NCBI GenBank assembly: GCA_035291605.1
Contig: DATDRS010000473.1
Span: forward strand, 1-6,904
Direction of reading: 5' to 3'
Length of the DNA: 6,904 bases
Source: DATDRS01 sp035291605
GTDB lineage: Bacteria > Chloroflexota > Anaerolineae > Anaerolineales > UBA6663
The stretch's first letter is position 1. Each line of letters starts with the position of its first letter. Below the pieces are notes generated by a model. That model made no database searches. It was given only the letters and a program-made list of their open reading frames with translations, and was not told the DNA's origin. A program made the translations under genes and the position numbers. Below, piece by piece: positions 1-6,658 of the stretch.

Positions 1-3000
1 TGGGTCTGCGTCTCTTTTTCGAGCGCGACGGCGGACAGCCCGGCTTTGAGGGCCGCTCCAGCGCTGCCGGTCAAAATATTGGCGGCGGTTACAAAGTCCG
101 AGAACGCCAGTTCGTAGTTCCCGGCGGCGTAGACCGTCTCGCCCCGGCTCAGGTGGTAATTGCCCAATGCGCTGTTGGGAATGAAAGTGTGCCAGCGCTT
201 ATTCTCCGGGTCGAGGGGGTCGAGCGCGAAGGCTTGTTTGATATCGGCGATGGCGTGATCGAGTATCTGCAGGGCTTCGCCCTCGTTCTCCACTTCGTTG
301 GCGAAGATGTGCAGGCCAAGCACGTACTCCAGCCTCGCCTTGAACTGCCAGTACAGGAAGTTTTCCGGCGCCAGCTCGACCGCCTCGCCGTAGCTCGCGA
401 CGGCTTTGTACAGTTGCTCCTTGAAATCGTAGCCGGGGCAGAGGCGCAGGAGATACTCGACCTGCGCGCGCGTGCGGTAGGTGAACGCATCTTCAGGCCG
501 CAGCGCTAATGCTCGATTGAAATCGCCAATCGCCAAACTGAGCTGCCGGGCGGCCTCAGCCTTTTCGGCGTCCGTGGCTTCGGCGCTCGCGCACCGGTCG
601 CCGCCGCCAGGGCTGGCGAGCCGCCAGTGCGCCGTGCCGCGCGAGATGAGCATGACCGAGTCGGCGGGCGCTAACGCGACGGCTCTCTCCCACGCGGCCA
701 GGGTCTGGTCGAATTCCTTCAGCCGGAAGTGGGCATAGCCAGCCGCCAACCACACCGGCGCCGAGCTGGGGTCGAATCGGGCGGCGTCCTGAAAACTCTG
801 GAGCGCGCGCCGGAAAGCCTCCTGCGATTTGTCCTGCAATTGCTTTTGCACGTCCCCCGCCGCATTGGCCGCCTCCTGGCTCAGTTGGTCGGCCTGTTCG
901 AAGAACACCCATCCCTGCCCGGTGAGCGCCTGGGCGTTGGAGGCGTTCAGCGTCAGCGCGTGGTCGTAGTCGTCCAGCGCTTTTTCCAGTTCCCCCAGGC
1001 GATGGTAGGTGACGCCGCGCAGCAGGTAATAATTCGCGTTGTCGGGCGCGGCGCGGATCGCCGCGTTGAAATCTTCCTGGGCCGCGGCGAGTTTCTGTTT
1101 CGCTGAGTCGGAATCGGGCAATGTGCCGGCCCAGCCGGTGTACGCGATAGCCCGGCTGGCGTAGGCCCGGTCGGGCAGCGCGCTGAGGGCCAACGCCTGC
1201 GTGTAATCGGCGATGGCGGCTTCGTACTGGGCCAGCTCGGCTTCAATCGCCGCCCGGTTCGTCAGCGTCCGCGCGTGGTTGGGCGAAAACCGTAGCACCG
1301 GGTTGTAGGCATCGAGGGCGGCGGTGAACCACCGGGCGGCCTGCGCCTCGTCGCCCCTCGCCTGCGCCATCAGCCCTTCGCCGCGCCAATGATTTCCCAC
1401 GACTAACTTGTGATAGGTGCTCACGTCCTGCCCGATGCGATAGAAGTTCAGCGCGCCAGCGGCAAGGATGACGGCGGCAGCGGCGGCCCGCAGTGAGAGG
1501 GGATAAACCGGCTGCGGCTCGTCTGTGATCCACAAGGCCGCGAGCACGGCGCCGAGCGCGGCGAGCAGGATGAGGGCCGGGAAGATGTCGGCGACGAGAA
1601 ACCAGGGGCGCAAGATCGCGCCTACCGGGAAGGCCGAGGCGGCAGCCGCCGCGCCGCCCACCCACCACAGCAACGCGCTGCGCGGATTGAGGCGCAGGTG
1701 GACGCGGATCGGCTGGACGATGAACCACCACAGAGGCGGGATGAACAACCCCAATTGGAGATAGGGGTAAAGGTCAGCCGGGGCATAAATCAGGCCGGGG
1801 AGGGTAACGGTCATCAACCCCGGCGCGAAGCGCCCAATGACTGTGAAGAGGGTGAGGCCGAGCGCGCCCAGCAGGTAGAGCGCGCCCATGGGACTGCGGA
1901 TGACGTCGAAGCTCAGGTCGATCACCCGCGCCTCCTTGGCCAGGAAGTTGGCCATGCCCTCTACCCGCGCGCACAGGCTCGAGTACCACGCAATGTGGCC
2001 GCGCAACGTGACGCGCTCGGTGGGCGTGATGACCACCGTCGCCGAGTTGTCACGCACCAGCCGGCCGAGGTATCGGACGTCGGCCTTGTAGATGCGCCTG
2101 ATGTCCGGCCAGGGGATCAGGTGCAGCCTCTCGCCCAGCCCCGCCGCCAGGCCCTGCATGTCGAGCCGCACGGCCTCGGCCTGCGCCTCCTGCACCGTGC
2201 GCAGCGACGTCGTCGCGATGATGACCCAACCGAGCACGGCGTAGTCGAACATGCAGAACAGCGTCAGCCCCAGCGCCAGCAGGAGCGCCGGTTGGACCTC
2301 GAAGACCGTCTCGACCCGGGCCGTGATGCTCTGAGTGAGCGACGGGCTGTAATTCGTGTCATTTTCCAACAGCGGCGAGGCGTAAAAATTGACGTTGGCC
2401 AGCGAAAAACTGCCGATCTCGACGCGCGTCGTGACGAGCGGGATGAGGAAGATCAGGGCTGCCGGGAGCGTCAGCACGACGCGCCGGAAGATCAGGAGGA
2501 CCGGATGCTGAAAACGCCAGGGGTAATGGCGGCGGGAGAGGAGCCGCGTCGTGCTCGTCGCCGCCTCGCGCGCCTCGGCGGTCAGCCGTTTGTTCTGCTC
2601 CAGAATTTGCAGGCGCTCGGCCATCTCGGTCGCGCCGATGATGTCGTCCTGCTTCTGGTAGAGGCGCATGGCCTGATCGTACTGCGGCAGGGCGTCGGCG
2701 TATCGCCCCAGCCGGAGATAGGCTTCGGCGATCAGCCCGCGCACCTGCGCTTCGAGGTGCGCATCGGCGTAAGCCGCCGTCACCGGCAGGGCAGCCTCGA
2801 GATGCTCCAGCCCCGCTTGCAGCCGGTCGAGGCGCAGCAGCGCCTGCCCCAGCCCGATGCGGACGCGCGCGCGGCGGTATTCGCTGAGCGGCGCTTCCTG
2901 CTCCGCGAGCAACCGCTGGAAGATCGGCAGGGCGTGGCCCGCGTCGCCCATCGTCACGTAGAGCTGCGCGAGTTTCTCGTCGGCCTGGATCGGGTCGGCC

Positions 3001-4130
3001 GCCTGGCCGAGCGGGCTGAGGAGTCCGTCGGCGCGGCGGTACCATCCCCGCGCGGTGCTGAACAGGCGGGCGATGATCCAGTCCTGCCCGAGCATCATCG
3101 TCCAGACGCGCGGGTTCAGGCGGATGCCGATCGAGGCGATGAGGTACAGGATCAGCGGGAGGGAGATGAACTGCGTGGCGAGGAGCGCCAGCCAGTCGCG
3201 CCAGCCGCTGATCTTGGGCGGGATGAAGTCGCGCTGGCCGCGCGCGGAGACGGCCAGGTCCACGTAGGCGTCGCCCAGGTTGAGCATGGTGTACCCTTGC
3301 TCGGCCTCGCTTTTGGGCTGCTTGCGAAACGTGTCGAGCGCGATCTTGTACTGCTCCATAGCCTCGACGTACATCCCCTTGTCGGCCAGCGCCCGGCCAT
3401 ATGCCCGCGCCACGCGCCCAACCAGCGCAGGACTCGGCGGGAGTTGGGGGTCTTCGCGCAGCGCCTTCAGCTCTGGCAGCGTGTTGGCGGCCCCGCCGCG
3501 CAACTGCACCGAGCGCGCCCGCAGGTAGCGCACCCAGTAATCCAGTTCGGCCTGCCACGGGACGCCGAGGGCGGCCAGGTAGGGCTGAATTTCGCTCGCG
3601 GTCGCGATCAGCCGTTCGGTGGCGGCGAGGCGGCGCTCGTCGGTGTATTGGCTGAACATGCGCGCCAGGAATTCAATCCCCGCCGGGCCGTCAATGACCA
3701 GCATATGATAGAGGCGGCTCTGCGCCTGAATGACCGGGTCGGGGTTGGGGTTCGCCTCGCGGAAGGCCAGCGTGCGCCGGTGGGCCTCGACGAACGCCTG
3801 GGCATCGGAGGCGATCCAGCGGCGCAGGATGACCTCGCGCTCGGCGGCCATCACCGCGTAGCGCGGCCCGTCGCCGCCCATGTTTTCGACCTCGCGGACG
3901 AACGAGAAGCGCGCCAGCCGCTCGACCAGTTTTTCGTCGCGGCCGTCGTCGCGGGCGCGCAGCGCCTTCATCAATTCCGCGTTGAAGCCGTGCGGCACGC
4001 AGGCGAGGTTGAGCGCCTCCCCCAGCAGGGGATGCACTTTAGTGATGAGCGTGTCCAGCAGCTGGGTCTGGAGGTCAGCCTCGACCGGGCCGGCGGCGAG
4101 GGCGGGGGAGGGCGCGCGCGTTCCGGTCAT
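1..4130 (-). CDS. Large membrane-anchored winged-helix/TPR protein, C-terminus cut by the window edge
   Basis: At least 1376 codons read without a stop from the ATG at 4130-4128 to the left edge, so the true C-terminus is not visible. Residues about 25-105 look like the winged helix that follows the nucleotide-binding core in STAND proteins (LVERLARFSFVRE, then PRYAVMAAEREVILRRW). TPR-like helices follow near 233-300 and 383-495, and clear TPRs run from about 915 to the end (for example near 951-984, 1031-1064, 1122-1156, 1319-1353). Hydrophobic segments lie near 314-336, 549-567, 615-640, 748-766, 789-808, 819-840, 843-867 and 881-897. A basic region at about 645-745 (LIPWPDIRRIYKADVRYL) may be a PH-like fold. 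The start lies 5 bases after the ATPase stop, with only a distant GAGGA about 15 bases upstream, so translational coupling is likely. The inferred role is a protein-binding sensor or scaffold working with the ATPase. The gene is near certain; its function is not known. Confidence 0.9.
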   Translation of the reverse strand, partial: MTGTRAPSPALAAGPVEADLQTQLLDTLITKVHPLLGEALNLACVPHGFNAELMKALRARDDGRDEKLVERLARFSFVREVENMGGDGPRYAVMAAEREVILRRWIASDAQAFVEAHRRTLAFREANPNPDPVIQAQSRLYHMLVIDGPAGIEFLARMFSQYTDERRLAATERLIATASEIQPYLAALGVPWQAELDYWVRYLRARSVQLRGGAANTLPELKALREDPQLPPSPALVGRVARAYGRALADKGMYVEAMEQYKIALDTFRKQPKSEAEQGYTMLNLGDAYVDLAVSARGQRDFIPPKISGWRDWLALLATQFISLPLILYLIASIGIRLNPRVWTMMLGQDWIIARLFSTARGWYRRADGLLSPLGQAADPIQADEKLAQLYVTMGDAGHALPIFQRLLAEQEAPLSEYRRARVRIGLGQALLRLDRLQAGLEHLEAALPVTAAYADAHLEAQVRGLIAEAYLRLGRYADALPQYDQAMRLYQKQDDIIGATEMAERLQILEQNKRLTAEAREAATSTTRLLSRRHYPWRFQHPVLLIFRRVVLTLPAALIFLIPLVTTRVEIGSFSLANVNFYASPLLENDTNYSPSLTQSITARVETVFEVQPALLLALGLTLFCMFDYAVLGWVIIATTSLRTVQEAQAEAVRLDMQGLAAGLGERLHLIPWPDIRRIYKADVRYLGRLVRDNSATVVITPTERVTLRGHIAWYSSLCARVEGMANFLAKEARVIDLSFDVIRSPMGALYLLGALGLTLFTVIGRFAPGLMTVTLPGLIYAPADLYPYLQLGLFIPPLWWFIVQPIRVHLRLNPRSALLWWVGGAAAAASAFPVGAILRPWFLVADIFPALILLAALGAVLAALWITDEPQPVYPLSLRAAAAAVILAAGALNFYRIGQDVSTYHKLVVGNHWRGEGLMAQARGDEAQAARWFTAALDAYNPVLRFSPNHARTLTNRAAIEAELAQYEAAIADYTQALALSALPDRAYASRAIAYTGWAGTLPDSDSAKQKLAAAQEDFNAAIRAAPDNANYYLLRGVTYHRLGELEKALDDYDHALTLNASNAQALTGQGWVFFEQADQLSQEAANAAGDVQKQLQDKSQEAFRRALQSFQDAARFDPSSAPVWLAAGYAHFRLKEFDQTLAAWERAVALAPADSVMLISRGTAHWRLASPGGGDRCASAEATDAEKAEAARQLSLAIGDFNRALALRPEDAFTYRTRAQVEYLLRLCPGYDFKEQLYKAVASYGEAVELAPENFLYWQFKARLEYVLGLHIFANEVENEGEALQILDHAIADIKQAFALDPLDPENKRWHTFIPNSALGNYHLSRGETVYAAGNYELAFSDFVTAANILTGSAGAALKAGLSAVALEKETQT

Positions 4131-4135
4131 GGGCT

Positions 4136-5008
4136 TCAGAGCCAGTCCTCGTCCTTTTCCGTGTCCAGCGCAGCCACATCGGCCATCTTGGCCAGCAGGC
4201 CCGGCTGCCCGCCGGAGGTCTTAAAGACGGTGGACAGGTCGAGGTCGGTGATCTTGCGCCGGTCCACGATGTATTCCTTCACGTGATCCTCGTTGAACAG
4301 GTCGAGGCCCGTGCGGGCGACGCGCTCTTTCATCTCCGGCCCCAGGTCGGGCGCTTTGCGGCCTCCGATAATCATGATGACCTTCGCCAATTGTCCCGTC
4401 GGCACGCGGGCGAGCAGATAATCCTTCAGCCAGCGGTCGGCCTCCGAAATGACGTCTTCGTAAGAGTCGATCAGAAAAACGGCGCGACCTTTCACCTCCA
4501 CCAGTTTGGCGAGGCACGCGAAGAAGGCGTCGTTGATCTGGATCTCCGCCGCGCGGCGGGCCATTTCGCTGTCGGCCTGGATGTAGAACTGGTTGTCCTT
4601 GATGAGGTCGCGTCCGGCCACGTCGCCGCCGATTTGTGCGGAAGCGCCTTGACTCGCCGTGACGTTGACCCCGCCCCCCTCGCCGCCCGAGGAGATTCTG
4701 ACGTTGACGCTGGTGAAGGTGTTGATGGCGGCCGTAAGCGGGTTGAAGTATTCCGCGCCCATCTGGTCGCGCGCCAGCCGCACGAGCGAGAGGTAGTCGT
4801 GCGGGCGGCGGTCGCGGAAGTCCACGTGCATCGCCGGGAGGCCGTGCTCCGCGCAGTGGTGGCGCACCCGCTGGATCAGCCAGGTCTTGCCCATGTCGGG
4901 AGGCGCCTCGACCAGCATGACGGTCTTGGGCGTCTCGCCCGCCAGCATCTTCTGAAAACCCTGATATTGCTTTTCGCGGTTGACGAACCAGTCAATGTAG
5001 TCGGGCAT
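4136..5008 (-). CDS. STAND-like P-loop ATPase without a sensor or effector domain
   Basis: A 290-residue predicted ATPase. It opens with FVNRE (8-12), matching the FVGRE-type start of many AAA/STAND modules. The Walker A is APPDMGKT at 35-42, with Ala in place of the usual first Gly. The Walker B is AVFLIDSYED at 176-185, with Asp181 and a likely catalytic Glu184. IMIIGGRK (211-218) sits where a sensor-1 Arg is expected, and LDLFNEDHVKEYI followed by TSGGQP (264-269) resembles the STAND GxP end of the core. A Gly-rich insert at about 105-145 between Walker A and B holds IGGDVAGRDLI (126-136), a GDVxGRDxI-type motif that recurs in bacterial STAND-type proteins. The protein stops just after the core, where a STAND would continue into a winged helix and repeats; those begin the next gene, 5 bases on. 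Cytoplasmic, ATP-driven switch or assembly role inferred. The ATPase call is strong; the exact subfamily is uncertain. Confidence 0.88.
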   Translation of the reverse strand: MPDYIDWFVNREKQYQGFQKMLAGETPKTVMLVEAPPDMGKTWLIQRVRHHCAEHGLPAMHVDFRDRRPHDYLSLVRLARDQMGAEYFNPLTAAINTFTSVNVRISSGGEGGGVNVTASQGASAQIGGDVAGRDLIKDNQFYIQADSEMARRAAEIQINDAFFACLAKLVEVKGRAVFLIDSYEDVISEADRWLKDYLLARVPTGQLAKVIMIIGGRKAPDLGPEMKERVARTGLDLFNEDHVKEYIVDRRKITDLDLSTVFKTSGGQPGLLAKMADVAALDTEKDEDWL

Positions 5009-5017
5009 CTGGCTTCG

Positions 5018-5025
5018 CTCTCCTC
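5018..5025 (-). promoter_or_regulatory. Likely ribosome binding site of the ATPase, partly inside the palindrome
   Basis: The minus strand reads GAGGAGAG, ending nine bases before the ATG at 5008. Its first four bases belong to one arm of the 10-bp stem at 5022-5044, so folding of the messenger could hide part of it. This is the only purine-rich site near the start. Confidence 0.5.
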
Positions 5026-5062
5026 TCCCGCCGCGCGGGAGAGGGCCGGGGGGTGAGGGTGG
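5018..5062. repeat. GC-rich palindromic intergenic element
   Basis: Most of the gap between the small membrane protein and the ATPase is this element. It contains a perfect inverted repeat: cctctcccgc at 5022-5031 and gcgggagagg at 5035-5044, with a three-base loop. A G-rich tail (ccggggggtgagggtgg) runs up to the stop codon of the membrane protein gene. The composition resembles dispersed palindromic repeats found between genes in many GC-rich bacteria. Only one copy is in the window, so dispersal is not shown. There is no T-tract after the stem on the transcribed side, so a classical intrinsic terminator is unlikely. Confidence 0.6.
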
Positions 5063-5392
5063 TTACGGCCTGATCGCCAGTCCCAGAAACAGCAGGCTGG
5101 CGATGAGCGTCCCCACGAACACGATGGCAGGCGTGGGGTTGTTCTGCTCGACCGACTCGTTCCGAATCTCTTCCAGCGAGTTGAAGCCGAGCAGGCGCAT
5201 GGTGAGGAAGATGAACGCCCCGGCGATGATGGCGATGATCGGCCCCCAGAAGGCGATCTGGCTGAGGACGAGCCGCAGGGAGGAATTCAGGAATACCACA
5301 TAGCCGGCCGGGTTGAGCACGAGGGCCAGTACCTGCCCGACGATCAACGTAACCGCTAAGATGATGGCGCCCATCGTCATTCGATTCTTCAT
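5063..5392 (-). CDS. Small three-helix membrane protein, function unknown
   Basis: A 109-residue hydrophobic protein with predicted membrane segments near 7-26, 46-67 and 88-106. A polar, acidic loop with LEEIRNESVEQNNPTP lies between the second and third helices (about 73-88). No signal peptidase site or catalytic motif was seen. The start is supported by an excellent Shine-Dalgarno sequence, AGGAGG, five bases before the ATG. It begins 30 bases after the SRPBCC-PDZ-DinB gene and precedes the ATPase by 54 bases on the same strand. Three plausible helices, a strong ribosome binding site and a full-length frame make it a real gene. From its position it may anchor, regulate or act as the membrane effector of the ATPase and TPR proteins; this is inference from adjacency only. 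I do not recognise a named family. Confidence 0.87.
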   Translation of the reverse strand: MKNRMTMGAIILAVTLIVGQVLALVLNPAGYVVFLNSSLRLVLSQIAFWGPIIAIIAGAFIFLTMRLLGFNSLEEIRNESVEQNNPTPAIVFVGTLIASLLFLGLAIRP

Positions 5393-5397
5393 GGTTT

Positions 5398-5403
5398 CCT
5401 CCT
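5398..5403 (-). promoter_or_regulatory. Shine-Dalgarno site of the small membrane protein gene
   Basis: A perfect AGGAGG on the minus strand with a five-base spacer to the ATG at 5392. It is the strongest ribosome binding site in the window and suggests efficient translation of the small membrane protein. No promoter was recognised in the 30-base gap that contains it. Confidence 0.8.
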
Positions 5404-5422
5404 GTAAGGGTCTGGTGAACTG

Positions 5423-6655
5423 CTACTGCCCGCGCCTCGCTTGGACCGCGGCTTGAATTTGATCAAGATGCTCACGCGCGTGGGAGGCGAGGTTCAGCAA
5501 ACTGTGGCCGAGCCGCCAGTAGCTGCCCTTGCGCGCAACGAACTCCGGCGGCAGAGCGGCGAGCGCGGCTGTGATCTCGGTCTGATTGCGCTTCAGTTCT
5601 TCGAGCAAGGCAGCGACCGTCGGGTAGGCCGCCGTGAGGCCGGCGAGGCGCGGGTAGACGTTGCCGCCCCAGTCGTCGTACCATCCCTCGTGCCCGCCGA
5701 CCAGGTCGGCGATCCAGCGTTGATTATCGCGCTCGTCCACAATCAGGTGCGCCAGCACTTCTTTGGCGTTCCATTCGCCGGGCGCGGGGTGGTGCGAGGC
5801 CTCCGTTTCCATCACACCCTGGAAACATGCCTCCAGTTCGGTATTGGTCTCGGCGTACACTTTGCGCACCGCCTCGGCGAGTTCCTTCGCCATCGGCGGG
5901 ACGTCGGGCAAGGGACGCGGCGAGAGTTCCATCACTACCGTCCTCTTCTCGCGGCCGCGATAAAAAACCACTTTCACCTTGTCGCCGGCCCGGCGGCCCT
6001 GCACGGCAGCGGGCAGCGACGCCAGGTTCGCGAGCCTCCTGCCCCCCAGGCTCACCAGCACGTCATCTTTTTGCAAGCCCGCGGCGTGCGCGCCCAGGCC
6101 CTCCACCACGCCGCTCAGCCGGTTGCCCTGCGTCACAGGCAGGCCAAGTTTAGCCGCGACGTCGGCGTTGAATTCGTCCAGGCTGATGCCCAGCATAGGG
6201 CGCAGGGTGAAGCGCAAATTGCGGCCGGTCTCCAGCACCGACTGCAGATTTTCGAGCGCCGTAGGCCAGCCGCCTTCGATTTCTTTACGGCTCTTCGCCC
6301 ACTTCTTCCCCGAGCCGACCCCGCCGTGTGAGAGCGTCACTTCCGTGACGTCCCCTGAAGGGAATCTTCGACCGCTTTTGGCCTTGAGCGAGACTGTGAC
6401 GCGCGTGGCCTCCGGCTCGCCCCGGCCATGCCAGGTGAACCCGGCCTTCTTGCCCGGTTCGAGCGCGGTGTACTCCCCAATCATGTAATAGCCGCTGCTC
6501 CACCACAGATGGAGCCGCCCGCCCTTGCGCGAGTCCGCCTGCGCCGCTTCGCACAGCCACTCGCGCAGCGCCGTCGAATTGGTGAAGGCGCGGTACACCT
6601 CGGCCGGCGAGGCGTTCACCGTGCGTTTGAAAGTGAGGGTTTGAGTTTTAGCCAT
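5423..6655 (-). CDS. SRPBCC (AHSA1-like) - PDZ - DinB-like three-domain fusion protein
   Basis: A 410-residue protein with three modules. Residues about 1-145 form an SRPBCC/AHSA1-type domain: it opens with FKRTVNASPAEVYRAF and ends with the helix GGWPTALENLQSVLETG, a usual finish for this fold, which makes a hydrophobic ligand pocket. Residues about 150-246 form a PDZ domain, with MLGI near its start and the typical GVVEGLGAHAAGLQKDDVL core. Residues about 255-405 are DinB/DUF664-like four-helix: PGEWNAKEVLAHL (292-304) and HAREH (392-396) supply His303, His392 and His396, the probable metal-binding triad. No signal peptide is visible, so it is likely cytoplasmic. The start is supported by AGGAGGG eight bases upstream, and the ATG follows the preceding stop by 3 bases, so the two are probably coupled. 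The ligand, the PDZ partner and any enzyme activity (DinB relatives include thiol-dependent transferases) cannot be read from sequence. Confidence 0.9.
   Translation of the reverse strand: MAKTQTLTFKRTVNASPAEVYRAFTNSTALREWLCEAAQADSRKGGRLHLWWSSGYYMIGEYTALEPGKKAGFTWHGRGEPEATRVTVSLKAKSGRRFPSGDVTEVTLSHGGVGSGKKWAKSRKEIEGGWPTALENLQSVLETGRNLRFTLRPMLGISLDEFNADVAAKLGLPVTQGNRLSGVVEGLGAHAAGLQKDDVLVSLGGRRLANLASLPAAVQGRRAGDKVKVVFYRGREKRTVVMELSPRPLPDVPPMAKELAEAVRKVYAETNTELEACFQGVMETEASHHPAPGEWNAKEVLAHLIVDERDNQRWIADLVGGHEGWYDDWGGNVYPRLAGLTAAYPTVAALLEELKRNQTEITAALAALPPEFVARKGSYWRLGHSLLNLASHAREHLDQIQAAVQARRGQ
5538..5554. repeat. 17-bp direct repeat, copy 1, within the fusion DinB-like domain
   Basis: The bases acgaactccggcggcag are identical to 6780-6796 and encode the shared LPPEFV segment in the same codon phase. 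This is a trace of the relationship between the two DinB-like domains, not a mobile repeat. Confidence 0.7.
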
Positions 6656-6658
6656 ACC

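Noticed and set aside
2359..3558. Minus-strand frame of 399 codons
   Set aside because: It is a different frame within the large TPR gene, with Arg/Ala/Pro/Gly-rich low-complexity sequence. The overlapping frame gives TPR and membrane segments instead.
4128..4138. Frameshift or sequencing error splitting one STAND gene
   Set aside because: The ATPase ends in a plausible acidic tail, the next gene has its own ATG after 5 bases, and its first 20 residues look like a flexible N-terminus. An error cannot be fully excluded without homologues or reads.
1698..4286. Open plus-strand frame of 862 codons
   Set aside because: It is exactly opposite the codons of the large minus-strand gene, is rich in Arg, Gln, Asp and Glu without any recognisable domain, and runs over the junction into the ATPase gene. 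It is the expected antisense shadow in GC-rich coding DNA.
5022..5044. Hairpin as an intrinsic terminator
   Set aside because: The stem is strong, but no run of U follows it on the minus-strand transcript; the sequence after it is AGAGCGAAGCC, leading straight to the ATPase start.
4283..5056. Plus-strand frame of 257 codons opposite the ATPase
   Set aside because: The minus strand encodes clear Walker A and B motifs here; the plus translation has no domain character and runs across the intergenic palindrome.
5441..6331. Plus-strand frame of 296 codons opposite the fusion gene
   Set aside because: The minus strand carries convincing PDZ and DinB-like domains across this stretch. The plus translation is His/Arg/Gln-rich with no family features.
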